The notes under the pieces were generated by a model. That model saw only the letters and a list, made by a program, of their open reading frames with translations. It searched no databases and had not been told where the DNA came from. 64,000 nucleotides of DNA. It comes from Xenopus tropicalis. Taxonomy: Eukaryota; Chordata; Amphibia; Anura; Pipidae. A program made the position numbers and the translations under genes. Below are positions 23,671 through 34,751 of this stretch, piece after piece. The stretch spans positions 172,160,519 through 172,224,518 of the forward strand of contig NC_030677.2 in the NCBI RefSeq assembly GCF_000004195.4, read 5' to 3'. Positions within the stretch are counted from its first letter, which is position 1. Each line of letters starts with the position of its first letter.

Positions 23671-25864
23671 TAGAATCAAAATTCCATTTTTAAGTAGCAG
23701 TTGTGCTCTTTTAGTGCATTATTTTAGTATTGGTTTCTGCACTACCAGCCCCACCCTCACCCCAGGGTAAGGGGTAAGCAGTATCGGAAAGAAACACAAA
23801 CACCAGTCTTCTTCCCGCTTGATACACAGATCTGTACACAATACCTTGGTTTTATGTCTACAGGATACACACACAGAAGCGACTTTGGCTACCTTAAATG
23901 CTTCCTAATACTGGTTTGTACACAATCCATGTACATAAAATACAGGAAAATTTACCTTGGATCTCTACTTCTTATCCACTGGTAAGTGTGTGCTAATATT
24001 TTGTATATAACATACAAGCATTAAAAAGAAAAATACAATTTAGAAGAAAGTTTGCTTTATACAGAAAAATTTTACAGCAGTAAAACAGGCCTCATTTCCA
24101 CAGTGCAGTTGCTCAAAAATTATCTTCTATCCTGGGCAGCAGGGCACAGTTATACAAGAGAAACTGGCACATATGTGAATGGCTTGTTTGACATTACAGT
24201 GATATTTTAGGAGCTCAACTTTCAGCATAGTACATGCCTTTCTGGGGACTGTCAGCAGTAGAACCCTGCAGCCCTGGGACACTGACTGTACAGTTTGAGA
24301 GCTATTATCCAGTATGCTGGGGATCTGGGGTTTAAGCCTACTAAACAATATTTAAACATGAAATAAACCCGGTAGGTTTATTTTGCCACCAATATGGATT
24401 CATGTACCTGTTAGGAAATAATTTTAAAACAAAATTATTTTCTTAAAAGGGACTGTATGGGTGATGAGTTTTCCGAATATTGGGTTTCCGGATAAGGAAA
24501 CCTATACACAGTGTCGGACTGGGACCCCAGGGGCCCACCAGAAAACCCACTTTCCAACCATTTTAATCATTTCCTTACTCAACCACTTTATTCTCCAAGT
24601 CTCTTTTATTTACATGCTAGCATCTATTCCCATTTATCCTCTTTGTTCCCATTGAGAAATAGGGAATGACCATGAAGCAGGCCCAATGGTTAGGAGCAGG
24701 AGGGCCCACTGACCCCTGGGCCCACCGGGAGTTTTCCTGGTATCCTGGTGGGCCAGTCTGACACTGCCTATACTGTACTAAAAAGGCATTTGGGACCTGT
24801 GACTTACTGAACAGTACTAAAGGTGACACCTGGACAGGTGCCAACCCTAGACTGAAGTCATTGGGGCCTGTGAACATTTATGCCAGTAGTATAACTAGGC
24901 GTTACAGGGCCCCAATTTATATCAAAATGGCTTATTAATTTGGTTCTTACTGAGCCCCCATACTCCTGGGCCCCTAGGGCCTGCTTCCTCTGAAGTTACA
25001 CCACCAATTCATGCCCACCCTGCTCATATAAAAGCTGTTTTTTGCAGACAGTGATTGGGAACAAAATACCCGTGGCCCAAGCCTTGGCAGCTAAACTGAC
25101 AAACGGAGAGAATAAATACACCATTTCATGAGAACAGAATACATAAGCATTAGAGAAGTGTAAACCACGCAGAACTAATTTAGCATGTCCAAAAAGGTAA
25201 GGAAAGATTTAGAAATAATGGGGCTGTTATGGGATGATGATATTGCTGTAACTTGTGGGAGTGCTTGGGTTGGAATGTAAAGCAAACAGAACCTTTCAGC
25301 CATAGACATACCGCTGTTCTGTCATTGTTTCCATGTGTACTGATGTTTGAAAAATAACAAAAGGCTTTGGAAGGATTCTGAGAGATATTTCTGTGCCTGC
25401 TGACTCACAGCTACTAAACCTGATACCTGAATGAGCCAAAATACTACAACTTACCTGCACATGCTATGTGAATAGGGGTCCCCTTTATTGTATCATGTTG
25501 GCCTAATGTTAACCCCTTACTGACATGCAGCAAAAATGTTCAATTTCCAATAATTTCACAAAGAATTTCAAGTTGTAATTTCCAGACACTATTGTGAGCT
25601 TGTGAGTTTATCAGTACAATTCACTTATCTAGTATGTGTTATTCAGGGACGCTACTGGGCTTTTATTAAAACAAATTTTGGCTCAGCTTTGCTTTTAGCT
25701 ATTGGCTATATCACCTGTGGAAATACCTGTTCTTTTGTGGGTGCGAGTCCCCAGCTAGGTGACATGGGAAGGGGGTGCTGTACGTTTATTCATGGTATAA
25801 TGTCTGTAGCACTGGCTGTGTGGCACTGCCAGCCCTGGGAAACTGATGAGGGGAACGTTGTCCT
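23671..25864. other. intergenic DNA upstream of trim36
   Basis: No exon of an upstream gene is seen. It holds the hAT-like MITE at 24509-24766. A low-grade repeat at about 24890-25015 (GGCCCC-rich) recurs in part near 45410-45660. The last few hundred bases approach the trim36 promoter. Confidence 0.45.
24509..24766. mobile_element. hAT-like MITE, 8-bp target duplication
   Basis: Starts CAGTGTCGGACTGGGACCCC and ends GTGGGCCAGTCTGACACTG. Flanks are CCTATACA and CCTATACT, an 8-bp target duplication with one change. No ORF of its own. Confidence 0.85.
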
Positions 25865-26149
25865 AAGATGGAGGCGGGGAGTGCAGTGGGCGGGGCTACC
25901 GCTGGCTCTGCTTGGGCTCCTCTCATGCTTGGGTTCTTCTCTCATGAAATTTTCACATCCTTGCAACCTACGAGGGTAATTTGTTTCCATTTGGCTCTTC
26001 TCAGTTACCTGCTGCAGCTCGGTCCGGCTCGCCTTACTGGCCCCTCAGCTCATCTGTCAAACTTCGGAGAGTTGCGTCCGCTCCGCTGCTGCCGCTGCCT
26101 GATCCCACTCTGCCTTCTTGGAGAGACTACATGGTTTTATGCATTTAAG
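25865..26149 (+). promoter_or_regulatory. trim36: trim36 promoter 1 and 5' UTR
   Basis: A GC-rich interval just upstream of exon 1a, with two Sp1-type GC boxes (GGCGGGG at about 25873-25879 and GGGCGGGGC at 25888-25896) and clusters of CG dinucleotides at 26020-26100. No clear TATA box is seen. The transcription start probably lies between about 25900 and 26050, but it cannot be fixed from sequence. The frame of the main ATG stays open upstream to an ATG at 25868. The first codon is nevertheless placed at 26150, because the 21-residue leader from there matches the TRIM36 leader length exactly. Confidence 0.65.
26131..26148 (+). other. minimal upstream ORF (5 codons)
   Basis: ATG GTT TTA TGC ATT TAA encodes MVLCI and stops with only one base between its stop codon and the trim36 ATG at 26150. 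Its own start context is weak (T at -3, G at +4), whereas the main ATG has A at -3. Such an arrangement could allow leaky scanning or short-range reinitiation. Whether it lies in the mature mRNA depends on the real transcription start. Confidence 0.6.
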
Positions 26150-26212
26150 ATGAACGGGTCGGATGAAATTCATCAGTTTGGATTCATTGTGGACACGATC
26201 CAGAAGAGTCAG
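26150..26212 (+). CDS. trim36: trim36 exon 1a, coding part (residues 1-21)
   Basis: Encodes a 21-residue leader beginning MNGSDEIHQFGFIVDT and ending QKSQ, then a consensus donor CAG|GTGAGC in phase 0. The leader has the same length as that of mammalian TRIM36 and shares its pattern of an acidic start, then F-G-(F/Y)-I and a charged tail. This is the main reason for choosing this ATG over the in-frame ATG at 25868. The segment has no known fold and precedes the RING. It joins exon 2 (53614) so that the next residues are GVIKNIERELVCPSC. Intron 1 that follows is 27.4 kb, the largest in the visible gene. Confidence 0.92.
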
Positions 26213-26834
26213 GTGAGCCTGTGGCACAATGGAGTGAATGAGAGAGATTTCTGTGCAGGCATCAGGGAACAGTGATTGGGGGAAAGTGGTGATTGTGCCA
26301 GTGAGTTGCACACAATACACACCGCTATAGGCAGCAGCAGGCTGATGTCACTGGAGATGAGAATGGGAGCTTTGTAACGTAAGGATGGGGATTTCCGTGC
26401 CAAGTGTCAGCTTGCCCCCTGCGCTCTGTGGCATAAGCGCAACTAGTCACAGGCTGGCACTCACTGCCCATATGGAGCGCTCCGCACCCTGCTCCGTTTT
26501 ATTTTTAGAAGTTTGCCGTGTGATTAACGTTTAAAGCACTGTGAAGTTTTACTGACACGGCCTGCCCGGGGTAGTAGATACATAGCGGTGCCACTGGCGT
26601 GATGCTTAGCGTTATGTACATGATTTAGCACTTTGCAGCTTTGCCTGCTGCTGGGGGTTGTGAGTCTGGGTCAGTGCTTCTTAGCTCCTCCTGCAGCAGC
26701 GCCAGCGTCAGGACAGTCGTGTCACTTGGGCTCTGGAGTGCGACTTGACAAACTCAACTCTCAGCTGTTTGTCCTTGACGCGCCTCCTCTGGGCCGGCCT
26801 TGTCTTTTAGTCACAGAAAGTTCAGGGACAGATA

Positions 26835-27890
26835 CAGAAATATACTCAAACAGCCAGAAATGTACCAAACACACAGCAAGAAATATTCCCAAACACACAG
26901 CAAGAAATATACCCAAACACACAGCAAAAAATATGTTCAGACGCATAGCCAGAACTACACGTACAGCCAGAAGTATGCCCAAATGTATAGCTAGAAGTAT
27001 GCTTAGATACAGAGCCAGATGTATGCCCAGATAAACAACCAGAAGCATGCCCAGGCACACAGATGGAAATATACCTAGATACACAGCCAGGAGAATGCCC
27101 AGTCGCAGAGCCAGAAATATACCCATATACACAGCCAGAAGTATGCCCAGATGTACAGCCAGATGTATGCCTAGATACACAGCCAGATGCATGACCAGAT
27201 ACACAGCCAGACGCATGACCAGATACACAGCCAGACGCATGACCAGATACACAGCCAGAATTATGCCCAAACACACAGCCAGAAATATTCCCAGATAAAC
27301 AGCCAGAAGCACAGACATACAGCCAGATGTATGCCTAGATACATAAGCAGATGAATGCTCAGATATACAACCAGACGTATGCCCAAGCACAGCCAGAATT
27401 ATGCCCAGGCACACAGCCAAAGATATACCCACATACACAGCTAGAAGTATCCCCAGACATACAGCCAGAGGTATGCCCACATACACAGCTAGAAGTATGT
27501 CCAGATACACAGCCAGAAATATGCCCACATACACAGCTAGAAGAATGCCCAGATACACAGCCAGAATAATGCCCAGATACACAGCCAGAATTATGCCCAG
27601 ATACACAGCCAAAGATATACCCACATACACAGCCAGAGATATACCCACATACACAGCGAGAAGTATGCCCAGACACACAGTGAGAAGTATGCCCACATAC
27701 ACAGCGAGAAGTATGCCCAGACACACAGCCAGAGATATACCCACATACACAGCCAGAAGTATGCCCAGATACACAGCCAGAGATATACCCACATACACAG
27801 CCAGAAGTATGCCCAGACACACAGCCAGAGATATACCCACATACACAGCCAGAAGTATGTCCACATACACAGCCAAAAGTAAAGTTCTCT
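26835..27890. repeat. 24-bp minisatellite array, about 44 units, in trim36 intron 1
   Basis: Tandem copies of a 24-bp unit close to ACAGCCAGAAGTATGCCCAG plus ATAC. Units are more diverged at the left end (AAACACACAGCAAGAAATAT) and more uniform to the right. From about 27600 to 27850 two unit types alternate (…GAGATATACCCACAT and …GAAGTATGCCCAGA), giving a 48-bp higher-order repeat. Because 24 is a multiple of three and the unit lacks stop codons in most frames, long spurious ORFs run through it on both strands, including a 413-codon minus-strand frame with an LLAVYLGI period. I regard none of these as genes. The array starts about 620 bp after exon 1a. Confidence 0.95.
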
Positions 27891-28059
27891 GTGCGGGCCA
27901 GAAGACTGGGAAATATCTTTTCTTATTTGGGATGTACAGTAAAATACACAAGACTGAACTAACCTCAATAAGTGTGCACTGTATATTTTTTAATCTGGCC
28001 ATTCACTTAGTACCTTAACAACTTAATTTGGGGAATTTTGAGCTACAGGGCTCATATTA

Positions 28060-28170
28060 ATTTTAATGTGTACATTGGAGATACAGATTACATACAAAAA
28101 TACAACAAATGACCCACAGAAAAAAAGTTAAAAAGATCCCTGTTTAAAAGAGCTTACAGTCTAAATGACC
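28060..28170. repeat. SINE-type tail fragment
   Basis: Contains ATACAGATTACATACAAAAA and TTAAAAGAGCTTACAGTCTA. The latter block also precedes the SINE-like repeat near 52318 (AGCTGACAGTCTAAGGTCCC). Probably a truncated copy of the same family. Confidence 0.45.
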
Positions 28171-28340
28171 GTCAGAATTGTACCCAGATACATATCGAGA
28201 AATATACATAGAAACTTGTATATCCACCTTATGGTTAGTGACATTGTAGCACAATGATAACGGATTGAAAAGTTGGGTTTACTGTTGCTTCTTTTATATC
28301 ATATCATTATGATAATCAGGCAACACAAATATAATCTTAA

Positions 28341-28763
28341 AGGACAAGGCAACGCAAAATATCATTTTTTGCCTAATAAAAGAAAACAAAATTCTAAGCA
28401 GCTTTGCAATATACATTTATTACAAATCTGTAATGATTTTTGAGTTATTTGTATATATAATTACTATTAAAAGCAGTGTTTGCCTGTCCTTTTCTATTCT
28501 CTGCCCTGGTGGCTATGACTGTTGAAACAATGTAACACAAGGCAGCAGACTGACAGACCTGCCTTGCTGGAGAAGACTGACAGTTGCAACATTGTTTAAA
28601 AAGTAACAATCAGGAGTTCAGTAAATGCTGCTTTCAATAGCAATTACATTTACAAATAACTTTTAAAGCGCTACAAATTTTTAATTATTTTATATTTGAA
28701 AATTGCTTAGAATTATGTTTTCTTTTATTATGCCAAAAATTATTTTTGGGGTTGACATGCCCT
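28341..28763. mobile_element. TTAA-flanked palindromic MITE, about 423 bp
   Basis: TTAA precedes AGGACAAGGCAACGCAAAAT and TTAA follows GGGGTTGACATGCCCT. The two halves are imperfect reverse complements over most of their length: TTCTAAGCAGCTTTGCAATA on the left matches TGCTTAGAATTATGTTTTC on the right. Central GCAGCAGACTGACAGACCTG is the turn. No coding capacity. Confidence 0.8.
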
Positions 28764-28767
28764 TTAA

Positions 28768-29699
28768 ATGAAGAAGTTTGGTTTTGTCACAAATACTAAT
28801 GGATTCTTTTCTGTATTAAGGTAGATCTAGGGCAGTGGTTTCAGAGGTTTTGGATTTAAAGCTTAACTTTGTGAACTAACTCACATCATTAATCCTTCTA
28901 TGATTCAAAGAAATTCTCACCTGGATCTCACCCTGTCTGGCATTTTACCTGTTGGTCATAATAAAGCATTCACCTCAAATATTGACCTAGCTTACCTCCA
29001 GGCTGCTCCCACCCCATCTGTGGCTTTGTGCCTCCATAGGAAGGGCAGTCCCACAGTTTTGCACTGATCAGGGGGTGCATTCTAGGGCAGCAAGAGTTGA
29101 GAAGACTGGGTCCCAGGACACCCATAGGCTACATAAAAGTTAATAGAGAGGTTGAAGATTGCTGATGGTCCAGATTGAAGTGTGTTTATGAACAGAATTG
29201 TTTTGTTAGAGGAGTAATTGATTGTGGTTAAATCATAAGTAACTGAATAAACAACCTGGAAACAAACAAGAAACCTGATGCAAGTGAGACAATAGTAAAG
29301 GCGCACAAGCAATATATAACTGTTCACCATAATGTTCTGCCGACTGATCTCTGAATATTAACCCCTCATAACCCCCCTCCACATTTAGATACTGTTAGAA
29401 CTCCTTAAAACCTTTATATAATCACTCATACTTATCCCTTGCAGCCTGCTTCTACACCAATATGTTGTGGAAGAGGTCTCTGAAGGATACTGTAGGTTCA
29501 TGCAATCCCATTCATTCCAGTGACTGACTGATGTATGTGGCCATTGTAATTTGTTTAAAGAAGTGATTGCATTCATTAAGACCATATTCATTATCAGATG
29601 GGAAGGGTCCCAGGAGCAAAGAAAGCCTAATTGCTATTGTCAGAGGTTAGGTAACAGTCATGGTGCAGAACACTTACACTGCTGATCTTCTGATTCTTG
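28768..29699. other. intron 1 sequence, nothing recognised
   Basis: AT-rich intronic sequence with no exon-like segment or repeat that I can name. Confidence 0.4.
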
Positions 29700-29938
29700 G
29701 GCTGTAGAAAAATGCAGGCTGAGAATCAGCCCCTCCGCTGGCATTAGCCTCCTTCTTTGCCTGCACCCAGAACTACTGAGTAGGCCTGGATGCAGGCTCT
29801 GATATGCAAACTCTCACGTTTCTCTCCAATACCGGACACGTGTCTGTATCTGGGCCGATTCAGTGGTTCCAGGTAAAGGCAAAGTAGGAGGCTGATGCCA
29901 GCAGAGGAGCTGATTCTCAGCTTGTTTTTCTGCAGGCG
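29700..29938. mobile_element. inverted-repeat element (unclassified MITE)
   Basis: The left arm GCAGGCTGAGAATCAGCCCC…TGGCATTAGCCTCCTTCTTT is matched by the right arm AAAGTAGGAGGCTGATGCCA…GCTGATTCTCAGCTTG. A related arrangement (GTGCAGACTGAGAATACACC) occurs near 20343. Boundaries are approximate. Confidence 0.65.
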
Positions 29939-30089
29939 AGTATCATCCCCGCGTGGCATCTGCCTTATTCACATTATTGCATGTGGGTAAGGTTTCTTCT
30001 TCTTTTGGTCAGGGCCATCTTTACCTCTTGTATTGGTTATTGGTTGTTTTTGTGTTTTTTTATGTTTAATGCATAGACCCATTTATTAT

Positions 30090-30150
30090 ACAGTGCTGCG
30101 GAATATGTTGGCATTATAGAAATGTGATGATAATAATAATAATAATAAAA
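30090..30150. repeat. retroposon 3' tail with (TAA)n microsatellite
   Basis: ACAGTGCTGCGGAATATGTT followed by GGCATTATAGAAATG and a run of ATAATAATAATAATAATAA. The 'ctgcggaatatgttggc' motif followed by a TAA-type repeat is a common 3' end of amphibian and fish retroposons. The rest of the element is not recognisable. Confidence 0.6.
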
Positions 30151-30637
30151 ATAAACTTTATCTCACATAAATTATTTGTATTCTAACTGAATTGTATCCC
30201 CTTTGCTCTTTTATTTACCAGCTGATCATCCTAGTTTAATCTGTGGTAGTTTCTTAATATGCAGTGCTCAGGTTTATATTGTTGCTGCTATGCATACTGA
30301 AGGATGCACATTTGTTTTCTAAAGTACATGCCTGGAAACAATTTTTCCTTGTTTAGCATTGGTGTTTGTTCTTGAGGATACAATCGCATTGCATACGTTG
30401 TAAATACCAGTTTGTGTTAAGTCTAATGGTTTCAGGGGTCTTTTGTCAGATTCTTCTATCCAGTGGAAAATAGCACACCCCTGTCCTCCTGTAATCTGTG
30501 GTCATTTTATTTAATGGAAAGAGCCCTGGCTGAATCAAATGATACAGTGATAAATGGATATTTGAGCAAAAGAAACACTACAGCCAACATTTTGCACAGA
30601 GGTCTGCTTGTCTGTGTGCGTCAACCAGGGTGCTACT

Positions 30638-30808
30638 CAGGGCTGTCCAACTGGAGGCCTGCAGGCTGGATGTGGCCCTCCAGAGGATCTTGCTCAGAGG
30701 CTTCATAAACTCCACTACATGACATCATCATTGTAATGTAATCTAGCCCTCCCAAATGCTGTATAAGATATAACTGGTCTTCTACATCTAATAGGTTGGA
30801 CAGCACTG
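30638..30808. mobile_element. hAT-like MITE fragment
   Basis: Starts CAGGGCTGTCCAACTGGAGG and ends AGGTTGGACAGCACTG, an inverted repeat related to 21791-22350 and 32257-33320. No matching 8-bp flanks are seen, so the copy may be old or rearranged. Confidence 0.75.
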
Positions 30809-32248
30809 CCTTAAATAATATTACCAGCAGGGGCAGATGAACATAGGCATTTTTACTGCCACCGTTTTCCCCTAAATGACAGTGGCAGTCAGAAATCCCT
30901 GTATGTCTATAGGCTATAGGTTTGCATATCTTTGGCTAATACATTACATTGTATGTGAGCTGAGAGCAGGCCAGTTTGGCTCTTACTATGCAGATCCATC
31001 TCCTTGTGTGATGTACAGTGCCAGCAGCATAAAAAGTGCTTATCTTTTTATTCAGGCCATATCCCATTTAGAGTGCTGCCTGCTAGAATCAGAGCTACTC
31101 ACAGTCAAAAAAGTAAAATTATCAACAAGTTCTCTCTCTCATATCATTTTAGTCTGGCAATTCTATAACAAGTAAACGAAACAAGGAGGCACCATCCTTT
31201 CCATTGCACAGCACCCACGAAGAACACGTTTGAGAATGAAAGGCCATCTTTTTAAAGGGGCAGTAAAACCCTTTTGTTTAACATGACTTCAGGCTTGCGT
31301 TGAACATATATTTGCCATATGCATTGAATTCATGTTGAAGAAGGGGGTGCAATAATGGCCATTATGCCATTAGGGTCACTACCAGTAGTGCCTATAACAG
31401 AATAAGGTTACCAGGTAGGGGGTGGTTAATTAAGGTTGAATATTAAAAAATACTGGCGAGTTGACATTTTGCATATGTGATAAACACAGAAACCTAGGTT
31501 TTATAGCTGATCCTGGCTGGCTTGATGCTATCGTTGTCTTATAAAATGCAACATACCAGCTATACTGTTATACTTTAAGAGTAGATTTACCCCATAAACA
31601 TGTGGTGAATAGTATCCAAAGTATCTAACTAGGGGTAGGCAGGAGAGGTACCTGTCTGGCACACCCCCAGCAACGCCAACCCCTAGTTCTGGCCCTGAAA
31701 GTGCATTTAGTGGCTTGGAATTCTTCTGGTTGGATCTGTGGCAATATGGATATGCAATAACCAGTATCAGAGTTTATTGACATCAAAGGCATAGAACATC
31801 CACTGCCAGCACGCTTTACTGGTAAAAGGCGTTCTGGCACCCGCTGTAAGAAAAACATGTTTTCTTCCAGGGCTCTTTATCTGACATTTGAAGCACTTTG
31901 ACTTTCTGAACAGTAAAAATGATTGCTTTTTACATCTCTGGGAATGACTGGGCCTTTTATGTATGTAGAGACATAGTAGATAAAGTACCCAGGAGAACAG
32001 AAAGAGCTTATGCATGAGGGAATATTTCTCAAAGAGTAAAACCAAAGCTTATTATAATCTGCCAGTGACATTTCGTCACTCTATGTTCATTTCTAGGGGA
32101 GTTTTGAAAGCATATTTATCAATGGATGAAAGTTAGAGTTCACCCCTTGATAAGAATGCCTAACAATCTGGATGACTGTGACAAGCTCTAGTTTTACTCT
32201 TAATCCTGTTTCTGCCTTGCTATGGCCACCAATAGGGTATTCTTTATA
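30809..32248. other. intron 1 sequence, little recognised
   Basis: No exon-like segment. At about 31252-31430 a block starting AAAGGGGCAGTAAAACCCTT resembles the end at about 14310 and may be a MITE fragment. Confidence 0.4.
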
Positions 32249-32256
32249 CCATACCC

Positions 32257-33320
32257 CAGTGCTGTCCAACTTCTGTTGTACCGAGGGCCGGAATTTTTCC
32301 GACCTACGTGGTGGAGGGCCGATAATGGAAGCCAGTTTTGACCACTCCCCTTTTTGAAACCGCACCCACTTGAAACCAAAGCCATGTTATCACATGACCA
32401 TACCCATTTTAATGGTTGTAGTACAGCAAAAACCTGCCATACTCTGCCTGCCCTACCCTGCCTGTGTGTGCCATACTCTGCCTGCCCTACCCTGCCTTTG
32501 TGTGTGCCATACTCTGCCTTCCCTACCCTGCCTGTGTGTGCCATACTCTGCCTGCCCTACCCTGCCTGCGTGCCATACTTTCACTGTGTGTGCCATACTT
32601 GGCCTGTGTGTGCCATACTCTGCCTGCCCTACTCAGCCTGTGTGTGCCATTCTTGGCTGGTTTGTGCCAAACTTGGCTTGTGTGTGCCATACTCTGCCTG
32701 CCCTACTCTGCCTGTGTGTGCCATACTCTGCCTTCCCTACCCTGCCTGTGTGTGCCATACTCTGCCTGCCCTACTCTTCCTGTGTGTGCCATACTCTGCC
32801 TTCCCTACCCTGCCTGTGTGTGCCATACTCTGCTTGCCCTATGATGCCTGTGTGTATGGCACACACAGGCAGCCTACAGTGACACAATGCTGGCACTGCT
32901 CCTACAGTCTGCACAATAACTATATATTAAAAAACTTTTTAATTGCAGTACCACCTCAGTATATGTTCTTTTTGTAGTATGCAGGGATTATTTGTGGGTT
33001 TCTACTGCTCCTGAGGTGTGAACAGGGGAACAATGGGGGTGATTACAGCCTGAGCCTGAGGTGTGAACACTGCAGGGGGAAAACAATGCAGGGATTAAAA
33101 GGTGTGAACAACACAGGGGATTACATATTTAAACAATACAGCCTGATTACAGCCTGAATCTGAGGTGAGAATCATGCAGGGGGGGCAGTTAATCTCAGTA
33201 CTGATACCATTTAAAGTTTACACAAGAGTAAGCCATCAAAGCAGCCAGACAGGTGGGGGGCCACACAGAGGGGGGTCGCGGGCCGCATGCGGCCCGCGGG
33301 CCGCCAGTTGGACAGCACTG
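32257..33320. mobile_element. hAT-like element, 1,064 bp, perfect 8-bp target duplication, expanded inside
   Basis: Starts CAGTGCTGTCCAACTTCTGT and ends CCGCCAGTTGGACAGCACTG. CCATACCC is present immediately on both sides. Compared with the 560-bp relative at 21791-22350 (opposite orientation) it shares the GC-rich ends (GGGTCGCGGGCCGCATGCGG) and the CACATGACCATACCCATT block. It is nearly twice as long because of an internal minisatellite at about 32436-32850. No transposase is encoded. Confidence 0.92.
32436..32850. repeat. 34-bp minisatellite inside a hAT element, about 12 units
   Basis: The unit is close to TGCCCTACCCTGCCTGTGTG plus TGCCATACTCTGCC. Variants differ by TGCC/TTCC starts, one TTTGTG insertion and several shortened or diverged units around 32560-32690. 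The ORFs reading through it (CLPYPACVCHTLPALPCL-type repeats) are artefacts of the repeat. Confidence 0.9.
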
Positions 33321-33891
33321 CCATACCCTATACTGACACATATAATGGCATAAAAGACTTGATAAGAGTTTTCAGTATGTAGAATGTCATTAATGACGCA
33401 TTATAAAAGTTATTGTAGCACCTACCTAATGCTACTTTTTCCAGCTGCCTGCTACTTGTACATATATATTTTGTGAACAAAGAAATGGCCAAATGGTGCT
33501 ACTCCTGAAGACATAATTCCTGCTGAAATAACAGCTGCTGCTCTTGTCCTTAAAGTGGAATTTATAAAACCCAAATTGAGTAAGGTGCAGCCCCTACACA
33601 CAGACATTTGGATGTGCATGCAGGCTGAACAGAGCAAAATGCATATCTTTTGTTTATATGCATTATTTCTTTAGCATCTATATCTGTATCTGCGAGTTCA
33701 GCATGCATTTGTTTATTAAATTGCATTTTAAGCTTAAGGCAATATTTGCAAAAGAAAAATGTCATGGGTACGTTAGTGGGCACAACCAATAAAGTGGACA
33801 TGGTACAATGGAATCATTAGCTCATGCGCATAGGTGCACTTAAACATGCATCAAAACAAAGCACATGCCTGTGTGTATAGCTCCTTAGAGA

Positions 33892-34324
33892 CCTTTAAAT
33901 TAACTTTTAGTATTATGTAGACAATGATATTCTGAGACAATTTGCAATTGGCTTTCATATTTAAAATGTGTAGTTTTTTTCAGGAATTTAGCTTTTTGTC
34001 TAGTAGCTCTCCAGTTTGGAATTTCAGCAGATATCTGGTTGTTAGGGTCTTGTTTACCATATCAACCAGGCAGTGGTTTGAAGACTGGAATACAAATAGG
34101 AGGGGGCCTAAACAGAAAGATCAGGAATAAAAAGTAACAATAACAATAAAATTGCAATCACTCAGAGCAATAGTTTTTGGCTGCCGTGGTCAGTGACCCT
34201 CATTTCAAAGGTGGAAATATGTAGAATATGAAGGCCAATAATTCAAAAACTATAAAAAAAAGTTTTTCGGAATAGGACATTCTATAACATATAAAAGTTA
34301 ACTTAAAGGTGAACTACCCCTTTA
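33892..34324. mobile_element. palindromic MITE ('ggtgaactaccccttta' family)
   Basis: The right end reads TTAAAGGTGAACTACCCCTT followed by TAA. The left end ACCTTTAAATTAACTTTTAG is its degenerate inverted partner. Internal blocks such as TGCAATTGGCTTTCATATTT and AAAAAGTAACAATAACAATA form an imperfect fold-back. This is a common kind of Xenopus repeat. Boundaries are approximate. Confidence 0.7.
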
Positions 34325-34751
34325 ACTTCTTCTGAACTTACATGCATGTTTGTGTGTATCTGAATATAAGATACATGTACACATTTGCCATGCTGCATTG
34401 ATTTTCAGTTTAATTGCACTACAACTTCCATCTTTTACTGCACTTATGTTAGATTGTTAAATATATACCCCACGTGGAATATTTTGCCATTTGTCCTGCC
34501 AGCACTTGGGGCAGCCCTGATAACAGATGGGTCACTGTTTGGAGGGGGTCACTGCAAACTGTACTGCCTTGTTCTGCACATATTCACACAGTGATTTGGT
34601 TTTGGAAAGTTTAAAATGTAAGATGCTTCCATAGATTTTGTTGGGGTATAGTTTTAGGCATTTTTTTGTCATGGCTTCTGGAGCTTCATTAGCCTTATAG
34701 GGAACATAGATCAGTTCTAAGTTACCTTGCGTTTGTGAAAGTGGTATTAAA

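Noticed and set aside
1..25864. Exons of a neighbouring gene upstream of trim36
   Set aside because: No open segment with convincing protein similarity and flanking splice sites was seen on either strand; all longer ORFs fall in repeats or look random.
26633..27034. 133-codon plus-strand ORF just after exon 1a, possibly a read-through exon
   Set aside because: It runs into the minisatellite, has no acceptor in the right phase, and the sequence lacks TRIM36 similarity.
26761..28002. 413-codon minus-strand ORF with an LLAVYLGI-type repeat that looks like a membrane protein
   Set aside because: It is fully explained by the 24-bp minisatellite, whose unit length is a multiple of three and lacks stops. 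Several other frames are equally open, and no start, promoter or non-repeat domain supports it.
32354..32977. 207-codon Cys/Pro-rich plus-strand ORF (and two overlapping ones)
   Set aside because: It is produced by the 34-bp minisatellite within a hAT element. All three frames are open through the array.
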